Below, piece after piece: positions 51,835 through 62,091 of a DNA stretch of 64,000 nucleotides. Made by a program: the position numbers and the translations under genes. The stretch spans positions 1-64,000 of the forward strand of contig CAXULW010000017.1 in assembly GCA_964252015.1 (NCBI GenBank), in the 5' to 3' direction. The stretch comes from CAXSBR01 sp964252015. GTDB lineage: Bacteria > Actinomycetota > Actinomycetes > Mycobacteriales > Jatrophihabitantaceae. Under the pieces are notes generated by a model, which was given only the letters and a program-made list of their open reading frames with translations, was not told where the DNA came from and searched no databases. Within the stretch, counting starts at the first letter, position 1; every line of letters begins with the position of its first letter.

Positions 51835-53240
51835 GCGAGTCTGGGTTTGGGCTGGCGCCGCAGGAACTGGTCGAGGCGGCGCTGGCCCGGTCAGAGGCGG
51901 ACGGGTGCGTCGTCATCGCCAACGAGCGCAGCGAGACCAACCTGCGCTGGGCCAACAACAGCCTGACCACGAACGGCCAGATGGCCTCGCGCAGCCTGAC
52001 CGTCATCTCGACGGTGGACGGAGCGGACGGTACGTCGGCGGGCGTCGTCACCCGCAGTGTGGACGGGCCGGACGAGCTGGCGGCGCTCGTGCGCGACAGC
52101 GAGGCGGCGGCGCGGGCATCCAGCTCAGCGGACGACGCCGCCCCATTGGTCGCCCCGTACGAACACGCCGACGATTGGAGCGGGGAGCCGGCCCGCACGT
52201 CGGTCGAGGTGTTCACCCAGTTCGCCGACGGGCTGGCCGCGGCGCTCGAAGCGGCTCGGTCTGACCAGCGCGCGCTGTTCGGCTTTGCCGAACACGTCGT
52301 CACGTCGAGCTTTCTCGGCACGTCGACCGGACTGCGCCGGCGCTGGGACCAGCCCACCGGACGGCTGGAGCTCAACGCCAAGTCGAGCGACCTGACCCGC
52401 TCGGCCTGGGCCGGCGCGCAGACCAAGGACTTCGCCGACGTCGACGCCGCAGCCACGGCGGAACAACTCGCCACCCGGTTGGGCTGGGCGGCCAAGCAGA
52501 TCGACCTGCCCGCCGGCCGTTACGAGACCATCCTGCCGCCGTGTGCGGTGTCCGATCTGCTCATCTACGTGCTGATCGCCGCCGCCTCGGCCCGCGACGC
52601 CGAGGAGGGTCGCAGCGTCTTTTCGGGCGCCGCCGAGGGTGTCAGCCGCATCGGCGAGCAGCTTTCGCCGCTGCCGCTGAACCTGTATTCGGACCCACAG
52701 GCGCCCGGAGTGGAGTGCGCCCCGTTCAGCCTGGCCACCGCATCCTGGGGCGGGCTGCAGTCCGTCTTCGACAACGGCGAGCCCATCGAACGCACCGACT
52801 GGGTGCGCGAGGGCCGGCTGAACGACCTGGTCCGGGGCCGGGCCTGGGCGGCCAAGACGCAAGCGCCGGCCCGACCGATGGTGGACAACCTGCTGCTCGA
52901 CGGCGGCGGCACCGCCTCGGTCGAGGACATGATCGCCAGCACCGAGCGCGGATTGTTGCTGACCACGCTGTGGTACATCCGCGAGGTCGATCCGCAGAAC
53001 CTGCTGCTCACCGGCCTCACCCGCGACGGTGTCTACCTGGTCGAGAACGGTGCCGTCACCGGCGCGGTGAACAACTTTCGCTGGAACGAATCCCCGGTCG
53101 GCCTGCTGGGACGGGCCACCGAGGTCGGCCGCACCGAGGCCACGCTGCCGCGGGAATGGAACGACTACTTCACCCGCGCGGTCATGCCACCGATCCGCAT
53201 TCCCGACTTCAACATGAGCACGGTGAGCGCCGCCTCCTGA
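51831..53240 (+). CDS. tldE: TldE/PmbA family protein
   Basis: 469 residues, PmbA/TldE-type without the H-E-x-x-x-H motif, as expected for the non-catalytic partner. Conserved W-A-N-N-S-L-T-T-N-G near the start and T-S-S-F-L-G-T-S-T-G-L-R-R in the middle. Translationally coupled to tldD and thus likely made at the same level for heterodimer assembly. Confidence 0.87.
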   Translation: MSESGFGLAPQELVEAALARSEADGCVVIANERSETNLRWANNSLTTNGQMASRSLTVISTVDGADGTSAGVVTRSVDGPDELAALVRDSEAAARASSSADDAAPLVAPYEHADDWSGEPARTSVEVFTQFADGLAAALEAARSDQRALFGFAEHVVTSSFLGTSTGLRRRWDQPTGRLELNAKSSDLTRSAWAGAQTKDFADVDAAATAEQLATRLGWAAKQIDLPAGRYETILPPCAVSDLLIYVLIAAASARDAEEGRSVFSGAAEGVSRIGEQLSPLPLNLYSDPQAPGVECAPFSLATASWGGLQSVFDNGEPIERTDWVREGRLNDLVRGRAWAAKTQAPARPMVDNLLLDGGGTASVEDMIASTERGLLLTTLWYIREVDPQNLLLTGLTRDGVYLVENGAVTGAVNNFRWNESPVGLLGRATEVGRTEATLPREWNDYFTRAVMPPIRIPDFNMSTVSAAS

Positions 53241-53247
53241 GGCCAAG

Positions 53248-53291
53248 TCGTTCGACCAAAGGCGGGCCCGACCACGCGCAAGGTCGAACGA
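53248..53291. terminator. inverted repeat between tldE and M3 peptidase
   Basis: TCGTTCGACC and GGTCGAACGA form a perfect 10-bp stem with a 24-base loop in the convergent intergenic space. Possible bidirectional terminator. Confidence 0.4.
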
Positions 53292-53307
53292 ATCGCAGTG
53301 GCAGGCG

Positions 53308-55374
53308 TCAGGTGGCGTCGACGGGGGCCAGGCCACGGCGGCGCAGCAGCGGCTCGATGGTGGCGTCGCGACCGCGTAGCGAACGGAACGCACCCAGTGC
53401 GTCGACCGATCCGCCGACGCCGAGCAGCTGCCGCCGGAACCTGTCGCCGTTGGCCCGGGTGAGCCCGCCGTTCTCGGTGAACCACTCGACCGTCTCCGCG
53501 TCCAGCAGCTCGGACCAGATGTAGGCGTAGTACCCGGCCGAATAGCCGCCGGCGAAGACGTGCTGGAAGTAGGCCGTGCGGTAACGCGGCGGGATCAGCT
53601 CGTGGGCCAGCCCGGCCGCCTGCAGCGCCTCGGCCTCGAACGCGACCGGGTCCGCGATCGTCGCCGGGTGGTTGAGGCGGTGCCAGGCCTGGTCGAGCAG
53701 CGTCGCGCCGAGGTACTCGGTGGTGCGGAAACCCTGCCCCCAGCTCTGCGCGGTCTCGATCGCGGCCACGGTGTGCGGGTCGAGCTTCGCACCGGTGTCG
53801 ACGTGCCGGGCGTAGTTGGCCAGCACCTCGGGCCAGAGCAGCCACATCTCGTTGACCTGGCTCGGGTACTCGACGAAGTCGCGCGGCACGCTGGTTCCCG
53901 AGAATCGCGGGTAGGTCACGTCGGAGAACAGCCCGTGCAGGGCGTGCCCGAACTCGTGGAACAGGGTGACGACCTCGTCCAACGTCAGCAAAGTCGGCGC
54001 CCCCGGGGCCGCGCGGGTGATGTTGGCGACGTTGAAGACGACGGGTCGTTGCGTCAGCAGCCGGGACTGGTCGACGAAGGAACTCATCCACGCCCCGCCG
54101 CGCTTGCCCTCGCGGGCGAAATAATCGCCCAGGTACAGACCCAACGGCGTCCCGTCGGCGTCGTGCACCTCCCACACCCGGACGTCCGGGTGGTAGCCGA
54201 CCAGGTCGGGGCGCAGCGTGAAGGTGATGCCGTACAGCGCCGTGGCGGCGAAGAAGACGCCGTCGCGCACCACCCGTTCCAGCTCGAAGTACGGCCGCAG
54301 CGCCGCGGTGTCCACCGAGTACCGCTCCGCCCGCACCCGTTCGGAGTAGAACGCGCAGTCCCACGCTTCGAGTTCGACGCCGTCCCGCTCGGCGTATTCG
54401 GCCAGGATCGCGGCCTCGCTCCGAGCGTTGGCCATCGCCGGTGCCACCACTTGGGCCAGCATGGCGTCGATCGCGGCGCCCGTACCCGCGGTCTCGTCGA
54501 CGACCACGGCATCGGCGTGGCTGGCGAAACCGAGCAGGGCCGCCCGCTCGGCCCGCAGCAGCGCGATCTCGGTCGCGAGCGAGATCGTCGCATGCGGGCC
54601 GGTCAACGCGCGGTCGACGGAGGCCTGGAACACGCGCCGGCGCAGCTCGCGATCGCGCAGCACGGCCAGGAGCGGCTGACGCGTCGGCAGCACCAGGGGG
54701 ATCAGGTAGCCGGCCTCGTGCCCCCGGGCCCGCGCCTCGGCCGCGGCGCCCTCGATCGCGTCCTCGCCCAGCCCGTCCAGCTCGGCCCGGTCGGTGACCA
54801 GGATCGCGGACGCCTCGGTGGCGGCCACCAGGTTCTGCTCGAACTGCGTCGAGCGGACCGCGATCTCCTGGTTCAGCCGGCGTAGCGTGTCGCGCCCGGC
54901 GTCGTCCAGGCGGGCCCCGGCCAGCGTGAAGTCGGTGTGCAGCCGTTCCACCAGCCGGACGGCTTCGGCGTCCAGGCCGAGGTCGCCCCGCTGACGATGG
55001 ACCTGGTCCAAGCGGGCGAACAGCGCCGGATCCAGGCGGATCGCATCGCTGTGGGCGGCCAGCTTGGGGGCGAATTCCGCCTCCACCGCGCGGATCGCCG
55101 GCGTACTCGCGGCCGAGGTCAGGCAGAAGAGCACCGCAGTGGCCCGGTGCAGCGCCTGACCGGAGCGCTCCAGTGCCTCCACCGTGTTGGCGAAGGTGGC
55201 CGGCCGCGGGTCGGCGGTGATGGCGGCGATCTCGATTAGGTGGGCCGCCATCCCCTCGGTGAGCGCCGGGCCGTAGTGCGCCGCCTCGATCTGGGCGAAC
55301 GGCGGCAGCTCGTAGGGCAGGCGCGACGGCGCCAGCAGCGGGTTGGCGACGGACGGGTTCGAAGGCAGCGTCAT
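53308..55374 (-). CDS. M3 family oligopeptidase (Dcp/OpdA type)
   Basis: 688 residues, full length. Zinc-binding F-H-E-F-G-H-A-L-H-G-L at about residue 470, with N-E-M-W-L-L-W downstream carrying the third-ligand region, and Y-F-A-R-E-G-K-R-G-G-A-W-M before it. Peptidyl-dipeptidase/oligopeptidase A family, cytoplasmic, degrading short peptides. No operon partner; it converges on tldE. Confidence 0.9.
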   Translation of the reverse strand: MTLPSNPSVANPLLAPSRLPYELPPFAQIEAAHYGPALTEGMAAHLIEIAAITADPRPATFANTVEALERSGQALHRATAVLFCLTSAASTPAIRAVEAEFAPKLAAHSDAIRLDPALFARLDQVHRQRGDLGLDAEAVRLVERLHTDFTLAGARLDDAGRDTLRRLNQEIAVRSTQFEQNLVAATEASAILVTDRAELDGLGEDAIEGAAAEARARGHEAGYLIPLVLPTRQPLLAVLRDRELRRRVFQASVDRALTGPHATISLATEIALLRAERAALLGFASHADAVVVDETAGTGAAIDAMLAQVVAPAMANARSEAAILAEYAERDGVELEAWDCAFYSERVRAERYSVDTAALRPYFELERVVRDGVFFAATALYGITFTLRPDLVGYHPDVRVWEVHDADGTPLGLYLGDYFAREGKRGGAWMSSFVDQSRLLTQRPVVFNVANITRAAPGAPTLLTLDEVVTLFHEFGHALHGLFSDVTYPRFSGTSVPRDFVEYPSQVNEMWLLWPEVLANYARHVDTGAKLDPHTVAAIETAQSWGQGFRTTEYLGATLLDQAWHRLNHPATIADPVAFEAEALQAAGLAHELIPPRYRTAYFQHVFAGGYSAGYYAYIWSELLDAETVEWFTENGGLTRANGDRFRRQLLGVGGSVDALGAFRSLRGRDATIEPLLRRRGLAPVDAT

Positions 55375-55512
55375 CGGCGGTCCTCTCGATCGTGGGTACT
55401 CGCGGTGAGCGCTACGGCAATCGGCAATGACGCGGGAGTTCGCTCACCACACCGGGTCAGGGACGCGAGCGGCGTCGAGTCGCAGGCAAAGGTCCATCCG
55501 TAACATTGGCGC

Positions 55513-56466
55513 GTGAAACCGCCCGCTCTTGCCCTCGACGTTACCGACCGCTTGCGCACCGCCGACGGGACGGTCGTCATCGAACCGCCCGGGGAGGGGT
55601 ACGGCTACTGGGCCGGCGGCGCGAGCGCGGTCTACCACGACGGGACGTACTGGCTGGCCTACCGGCTGCGCCGCCCGGTGACCGAGGGCCGGGGGTACGC
55701 CAACGTCGTCGCCCGGTCCCAGGACGGGGTGCGTTTCGAGACCGTCGCGACGGTGACCAGCGCCCAGTTCGGATGCGCTTCCCTGGAACGTCCGGCCCTG
55801 GTCCCGCTGCCCGGCGGCGGCTGGCGGCTCTACGTGAGCTGCTCGACGGTGAACTCCAAGCACTGGTGGGTGGAGGCGATCGAAGCGGAGACGGTGGCCG
55901 GACTGGCCGGCGGCCACCGCACGATCGTGCTGCCCGGCGACGCCGCCACCGCCTGGAAGGACGTCGTGGTCAGCCACACCGCCGAGCACGGCTGGCAGAT
56001 GTGGGCCTGCCGGCACCCGCTCGACGGCGGCGACGACGCCGCCGACCGGATGGAAACCTGGTACGCCACCAGCACCGACGGCCTGGCCTGGACGTTCACC
56101 GACGGCCCCGCGCTCGCCGCGAACGCCGCGTCCGAGGAGTGGGACCGCCGCGGCCGGCGGGTGGGCGGCGTCGCGCCCGTGGACGGCGTCTGGATGATGC
56201 TCTATGACGGGCGGGCCGACGCCTCGGAGAACTGGGAGGAACGCACCGCTCTGGCCCTGGGCTCCGACCCGGCGCACTTCGAGCCAGTGGATATGGAGCC
56301 CATCGGCGGTCACCTGCGCGCGGCGACCGGCCTGCGCTACTCGAGCTTCCTGGCCGATCCCGGCGGCGGCCTACGCGTCTACTTCGAGACCTCGCGCCCG
56401 GACGGCGCTCATGACTTGCGCACCGAGTACGTCCCGCGACCCTTCTCCGATAGCCAGTCGGAGTAG
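55513..56466 (+). CDS. five-bladed beta-propeller, glycosidase-like (GH43/GH130 clan type)
   Basis: 317 residues without a signal peptide. Repeating blade signatures: Y-W-A-G-G-A-S-A-V-Y-H-D-G-T-Y-W-L-A-Y, A-R-S-Q-D-G-V-R-F and Y-A-T-S-T-D-G-L-A-W. This fold occurs in arabinanases, fructosidases and mannosylphosphorylases; I cannot assign catalytic acids with certainty, so the activity is open. It starts with GTG at 55513, and its 3' end overlaps the convergent sulfotransferase by 58 bases. Confidence 0.65.
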   Translation: MKPPALALDVTDRLRTADGTVVIEPPGEGYGYWAGGASAVYHDGTYWLAYRLRRPVTEGRGYANVVARSQDGVRFETVATVTSAQFGCASLERPALVPLPGGGWRLYVSCSTVNSKHWWVEAIEAETVAGLAGGHRTIVLPGDAATAWKDVVVSHTAEHGWQMWACRHPLDGGDDAADRMETWYATSTDGLAWTFTDGPALAANAASEEWDRRGRRVGGVAPVDGVWMMLYDGRADASENWEERTALALGSDPAHFEPVDMEPIGGHLRAATGLRYSSFLADPGGGLRVYFETSRPDGAHDLRTEYVPRPFSDSQSE

Positions 56467-57365
56467 TCCTCCCCGGTCAACCGACTGAGCAGGGCGATGT
56501 CGTCGGCAAAGCGGGCCACCAGCTCCGCCCGCACCTGCGGGCCCGGCTCGGGGCGGTTGCGGTGCCCGCGGTGCAGAGCCTTGCGTAACGGCCGTTCCAC
56601 CGCGCGCCACACCTGCGGCGGCGCGTACTGGCCCAGATGGGCGCCGGCGCGGATGGTGCGCCGCAACACGGTGTTGACGGGCGAGTCCGGCACCCAGGTC
56701 GAGACGTTGCTCGATCCGATCGCCTGGACCGTACCGGTGCGCACGCCCAGGAACCGGCAGATCAGGTCCAGCGTCTCGGCCGGTTCGTCCACGAGCTGGC
56801 GATAACGCAGCACGTGCACCTGGGCCGGATCGTAATGGGTGTACAGGTTCTCCAGTTGCTCGCCGTAGCGGCCCAGCCCGAGGTAGCGCCAGAACGGTGC
56901 CCACCCGGCCTTGGCCCGGATCGGTTCGAGATCGCAGGCGGTCAGGAAATCCTTCTCCGGCTCCAACCCGTCACACCACAGGTGGGTCCAGTTGGAGTAG
57001 GCCCGGTCGACCGGGTCACGCACGACGGCGATGAGCTTGGCGTTCGGCACAGTGGCGGCCAGCCGGGCGTGGGCTTCCGCGCTCCACAGGTAGAACGGTG
57101 TGCTCTCGCCCAGTAGCTGGCCGGGGCGGGCGCCGTCGAACAGCCCTCGGTAGTGGTCCTCGTCCCAGATCCACTCGCGCGCGCTGTGCGCGTCGCCGGG
57201 CCCGCGCTGGCGCGGACGGAATGAGGGGGGCCGGCCGTCGTGCAGGAAGAACTTCGGCTCCTTGACCGGTGAGAGGAACAGGTCAGGGTGGTGGGCCAGC
57301 GCCGCATGCAGGGCCGTGGATCCGGCCTTCGGGGCGCCGATGATGAGGAAGTCGGGCAGCGGCAT
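56409..57365 (-). CDS. sulfotransferase family protein
   Basis: 318 residues. The PAPS 5'-phosphosulfate loop P-K-A-G-S-T-A-L (about residues 11-18) and the 3'-phosphate site V-V-R-D-P-V-D-R-A-Y-S-N-W (about 119-131) are both present, as in heparan-sulfate/Stf-type sulfotransferases. It would transfer sulfate from PAPS to a carbohydrate or lipid hydroxyl. Its C-terminus overlaps the end of the beta-propeller gene on the other strand. Confidence 0.85.
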   Translation of the reverse strand: MPLPDFLIIGAPKAGSTALHAALAHHPDLFLSPVKEPKFFLHDGRPPSFRPRQRGPGDAHSAREWIWDEDHYRGLFDGARPGQLLGESTPFYLWSAEAHARLAATVPNAKLIAVVRDPVDRAYSNWTHLWCDGLEPEKDFLTACDLEPIRAKAGWAPFWRYLGLGRYGEQLENLYTHYDPAQVHVLRYRQLVDEPAETLDLICRFLGVRTGTVQAIGSSNVSTWVPDSPVNTVLRRTIRAGAHLGQYAPPQVWRAVERPLRKALHRGHRNRPEPGPQVRAELVARFADDIALLSRLTGEDYSDWLSEKGRGTYSVRKS

Positions 57366-57590
57366 CGAGCTGGCTCCAGGGTCGGGGAAACTCTACCAAT
57401 CCTACCGATCTAGGGAATAGCGACAGTAATCGTAGCGCCACCGCCGTGACCGTAACCGTTACCCCGTCATGATCAACCACGAACGGGTAGAAGTACGCCT
57501 ATGCCGAATTCCCGCCAACCTCTTTACTGAAGCACGGCTTGGTGTCATTGTTCTGGCGACATTCGGCCCAATACTCAGGGGGAAAAAGGG

Positions 57591-58709
57591 ATGTACATCA
57601 GAAAACGCACTGTCTGTACCGTCGCCATGATCGCGGGAACGGCGTTGGTGGGAGCCACCGTCGCCCCCGCCGCCGCCAGCACGTCGGCGCCGCCACCGCT
57701 CAAGGTGGTCAAGACGATCACGTCCGATGTAATCGGTCCACTCCAGTTCGCGGTGAACGGAAAGCACGTCTACGTCGCCGATGACTTCCTGTCCGTACTG
57801 AGCGAGGTGGGCGTCAAGACGCCGATCGCGACTAACCCAGGTACCGGACATGAGATCGCCGGCGTTGCCGTCGATCCGAAGACCGGTGCCATCGCCTACT
57901 CGACTTCGACTGCGGTTGGCGAAGAGGGCGTTCACACGGCTTCGGCGCTGACCATCCTGACGCCGGGGCAACCGGCGTTGGTCGTCGACCTGTTCAAGTT
58001 CGAGAAGACCCACAACCCGGATCGGATCCTCCAATACGGTGTGGTCGGACCGGTGAGCTCGTGCGTGAAGAAGGCGATCGAGAAAGCCGGCGGGCAGGCG
58101 AAGTACAAGGGTGAGCTGGACACGCACCCGTACGGGGTGGCCTCGCTCGGTGGCGGCGCGTGGGCGGTGGCGGACGCAGGGGGCAACGACATCCTGCGGG
58201 TCGAGCCCAACGGCAAGGTGTACACGTTGGCTGTCCTGCCGGCCGAACCGATCAAGATAACGGCGGCCATCGCGAAGGACAACATGCTGCCCAAGTGCAC
58301 GGTGGGCGTCACCTACCGCAACGAAGCAGTACCGACCGACGTCGAGGTCGGACCGAACGGCACGCTCTACGTGTCGACCCTGGCCGGCGGCATCGCCCCT
58401 TACGGCAAGGTCTACACGTTGTCCTCGAGTGGCTACAACACGCCGCACCAGCTCGCGACGGGCATTCCTTCCGCCACGAACCTGGCCGTCGACCCGGCGG
58501 GCAACGTCTTCGTGGCGTCGTTGTTCCCCGGCCTGGTCTTCGAGATCCCCGCAGGCACTTCGACCCCGGCTCCGGTGGCGTCGCTGCCAGCTGTGGCCGC
58601 GCTCGAGTGGGCCAATGGACACCTGTACGCCTCGACCGCGCCAGCGGTCACGTTCACCGGAACCGGTGCACCGCCGGCGGGATCGATCGTCGTGCTCGGC
58701 AACGCCTGA
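57591..58709 (+). CDS. secreted ScyD/ScyE-like beta-propeller
   Basis: 372 residues. Signal peptide to about residue 29 (A-P-A-A-A-S), then NHL/ScyD-ScyE-type blades: L-D-T-H-P-Y-G-V-A, N-D-I-L-R-V-E-P-N-G-K-V, P-T-D-V-E-V-G-P-N-G-T-L-Y-V-S and N-L-A-V-D-P-A-G-N-V-F-V-A. The family is widespread in actinobacteria with unknown function. The start is preceded by GGGGG (57578-57582), the same leader type as in the polysaccharide island, and GGG just before the ATG. Confidence 0.8.
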   Translation: MYIRKRTVCTVAMIAGTALVGATVAPAAASTSAPPPLKVVKTITSDVIGPLQFAVNGKHVYVADDFLSVLSEVGVKTPIATNPGTGHEIAGVAVDPKTGAIAYSTSTAVGEEGVHTASALTILTPGQPALVVDLFKFEKTHNPDRILQYGVVGPVSSCVKKAIEKAGGQAKYKGELDTHPYGVASLGGGAWAVADAGGNDILRVEPNGKVYTLAVLPAEPIKITAAIAKDNMLPKCTVGVTYRNEAVPTDVEVGPNGTLYVSTLAGGIAPYGKVYTLSSSGYNTPHQLATGIPSATNLAVDPAGNVFVASLFPGLVFEIPAGTSTPAPVASLPAVAALEWANGHLYASTAPAVTFTGTGAPPAGSIVVLGNA

Positions 58710-58741
58710 TCGAGCTGGCCTGACCGAAGCGCAACAAACGT

Positions 58742-58780
58742 GCAACTGCCGCCGGACCACCAAGGTCCGGCGGCAGTTGC
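58742..58780. terminator. strong bidirectional terminator hairpin
   Basis: A perfect 17-bp stem (GCAACTGCCGCCGGACC and its complement) with a 5-base loop, between the convergent ScyD-like and GH63 genes. Stem strength and position make it a convincing terminator for both. Confidence 0.8.
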
Positions 58781-58793
58781 GCTGTCGAGACCT

Positions 58794-61451
<2,658 letters not shown>

Positions 61452-61503
61452 CCGGCTAGCGTCGCACGCCCGCGCTGGCCCGGTTTTGGCGGTAGCGGCC
61501 TGA

Positions 61504-62007
61504 CTAGTCGGGGACGCGGACGTCCAGGTGGCCGGTGCCAAGGTCGAACACGCAACCGATGACGGGCAGGCCCGCGGGCAGGTAGGGCGAGCTGCGGATT
61601 CGCTGCACGTCCTGCTGCAGAACGCGTTCCTGGTCGTCGACGGTGCCGAAGTCGAGGCTGCGGGTGTCGATGCCGGACTCGGCCCGGATGGCGGCGTGGA
61701 CGGCGGCGTCGTCCTGCTTGGACATCCGGCAGTCGGTGTGGGCGACGACCATCACCCGTCGCACCCCGAGCAGGTGCACGGCGAGCACCAGGGTGCGCAG
61801 CACGTCGTCGGTCACCCGGGCGCCGGCGTTACGCAGGATCTTGGCGTCGCCCTTGCCCAGACCCAACATGGCCAGCGGATCGATACGCGAGTCCATGCAC
61901 GTGACCACGGCCAGCCCCCGCTCGGCCCAGCCCTTCAGGTGCGGGTCGTCGAAGTCCGCCGAGAACGCCTCGTTCGCGGCCAGGACATCGGTGAATGCGT
62001 CGCTCAT
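61504..62007 (-). CDS. beta-class carbonic anhydrase
   Basis: 167 residues. Zinc ligands and catalytic dyad: C-M-D-S-R (Cys37, Asp39, Arg41) and H-T-D-C (His90, Cys93). Interconverts CO2 and bicarbonate in the cytoplasm. The family is usually 160-230 residues. An alternative in-frame ATG at 62016 adds three residues; neither has a clear Shine-Dalgarno sequence. Confidence 0.9.
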   Translation of the reverse strand: MSDAFTDVLAANEAFSADFDDPHLKGWAERGLAVVTCMDSRIDPLAMLGLGKGDAKILRNAGARVTDDVLRTLVLAVHLLGVRRVMVVAHTDCRMSKQDDAAVHAAIRAESGIDTRSLDFGTVDDQERVLQQDVQRIRSSPYLPAGLPVIGCVFDLGTGHLDVRVPD

Positions 62008-62091
62008 GTGGGCCATCTTTGCCGATCCGGGTGCACAGATGGACACCAGCTGTCCGTCTATGCACCCGATTCGCGCTATAGCATCGCCCGA

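Noticed and set aside
53560..54885. 441-codon plus-strand ORF over the M3 peptidase
   Set aside because: Typical high-GC shadow frame; the minus-strand peptidase has HEFGH and full family length.
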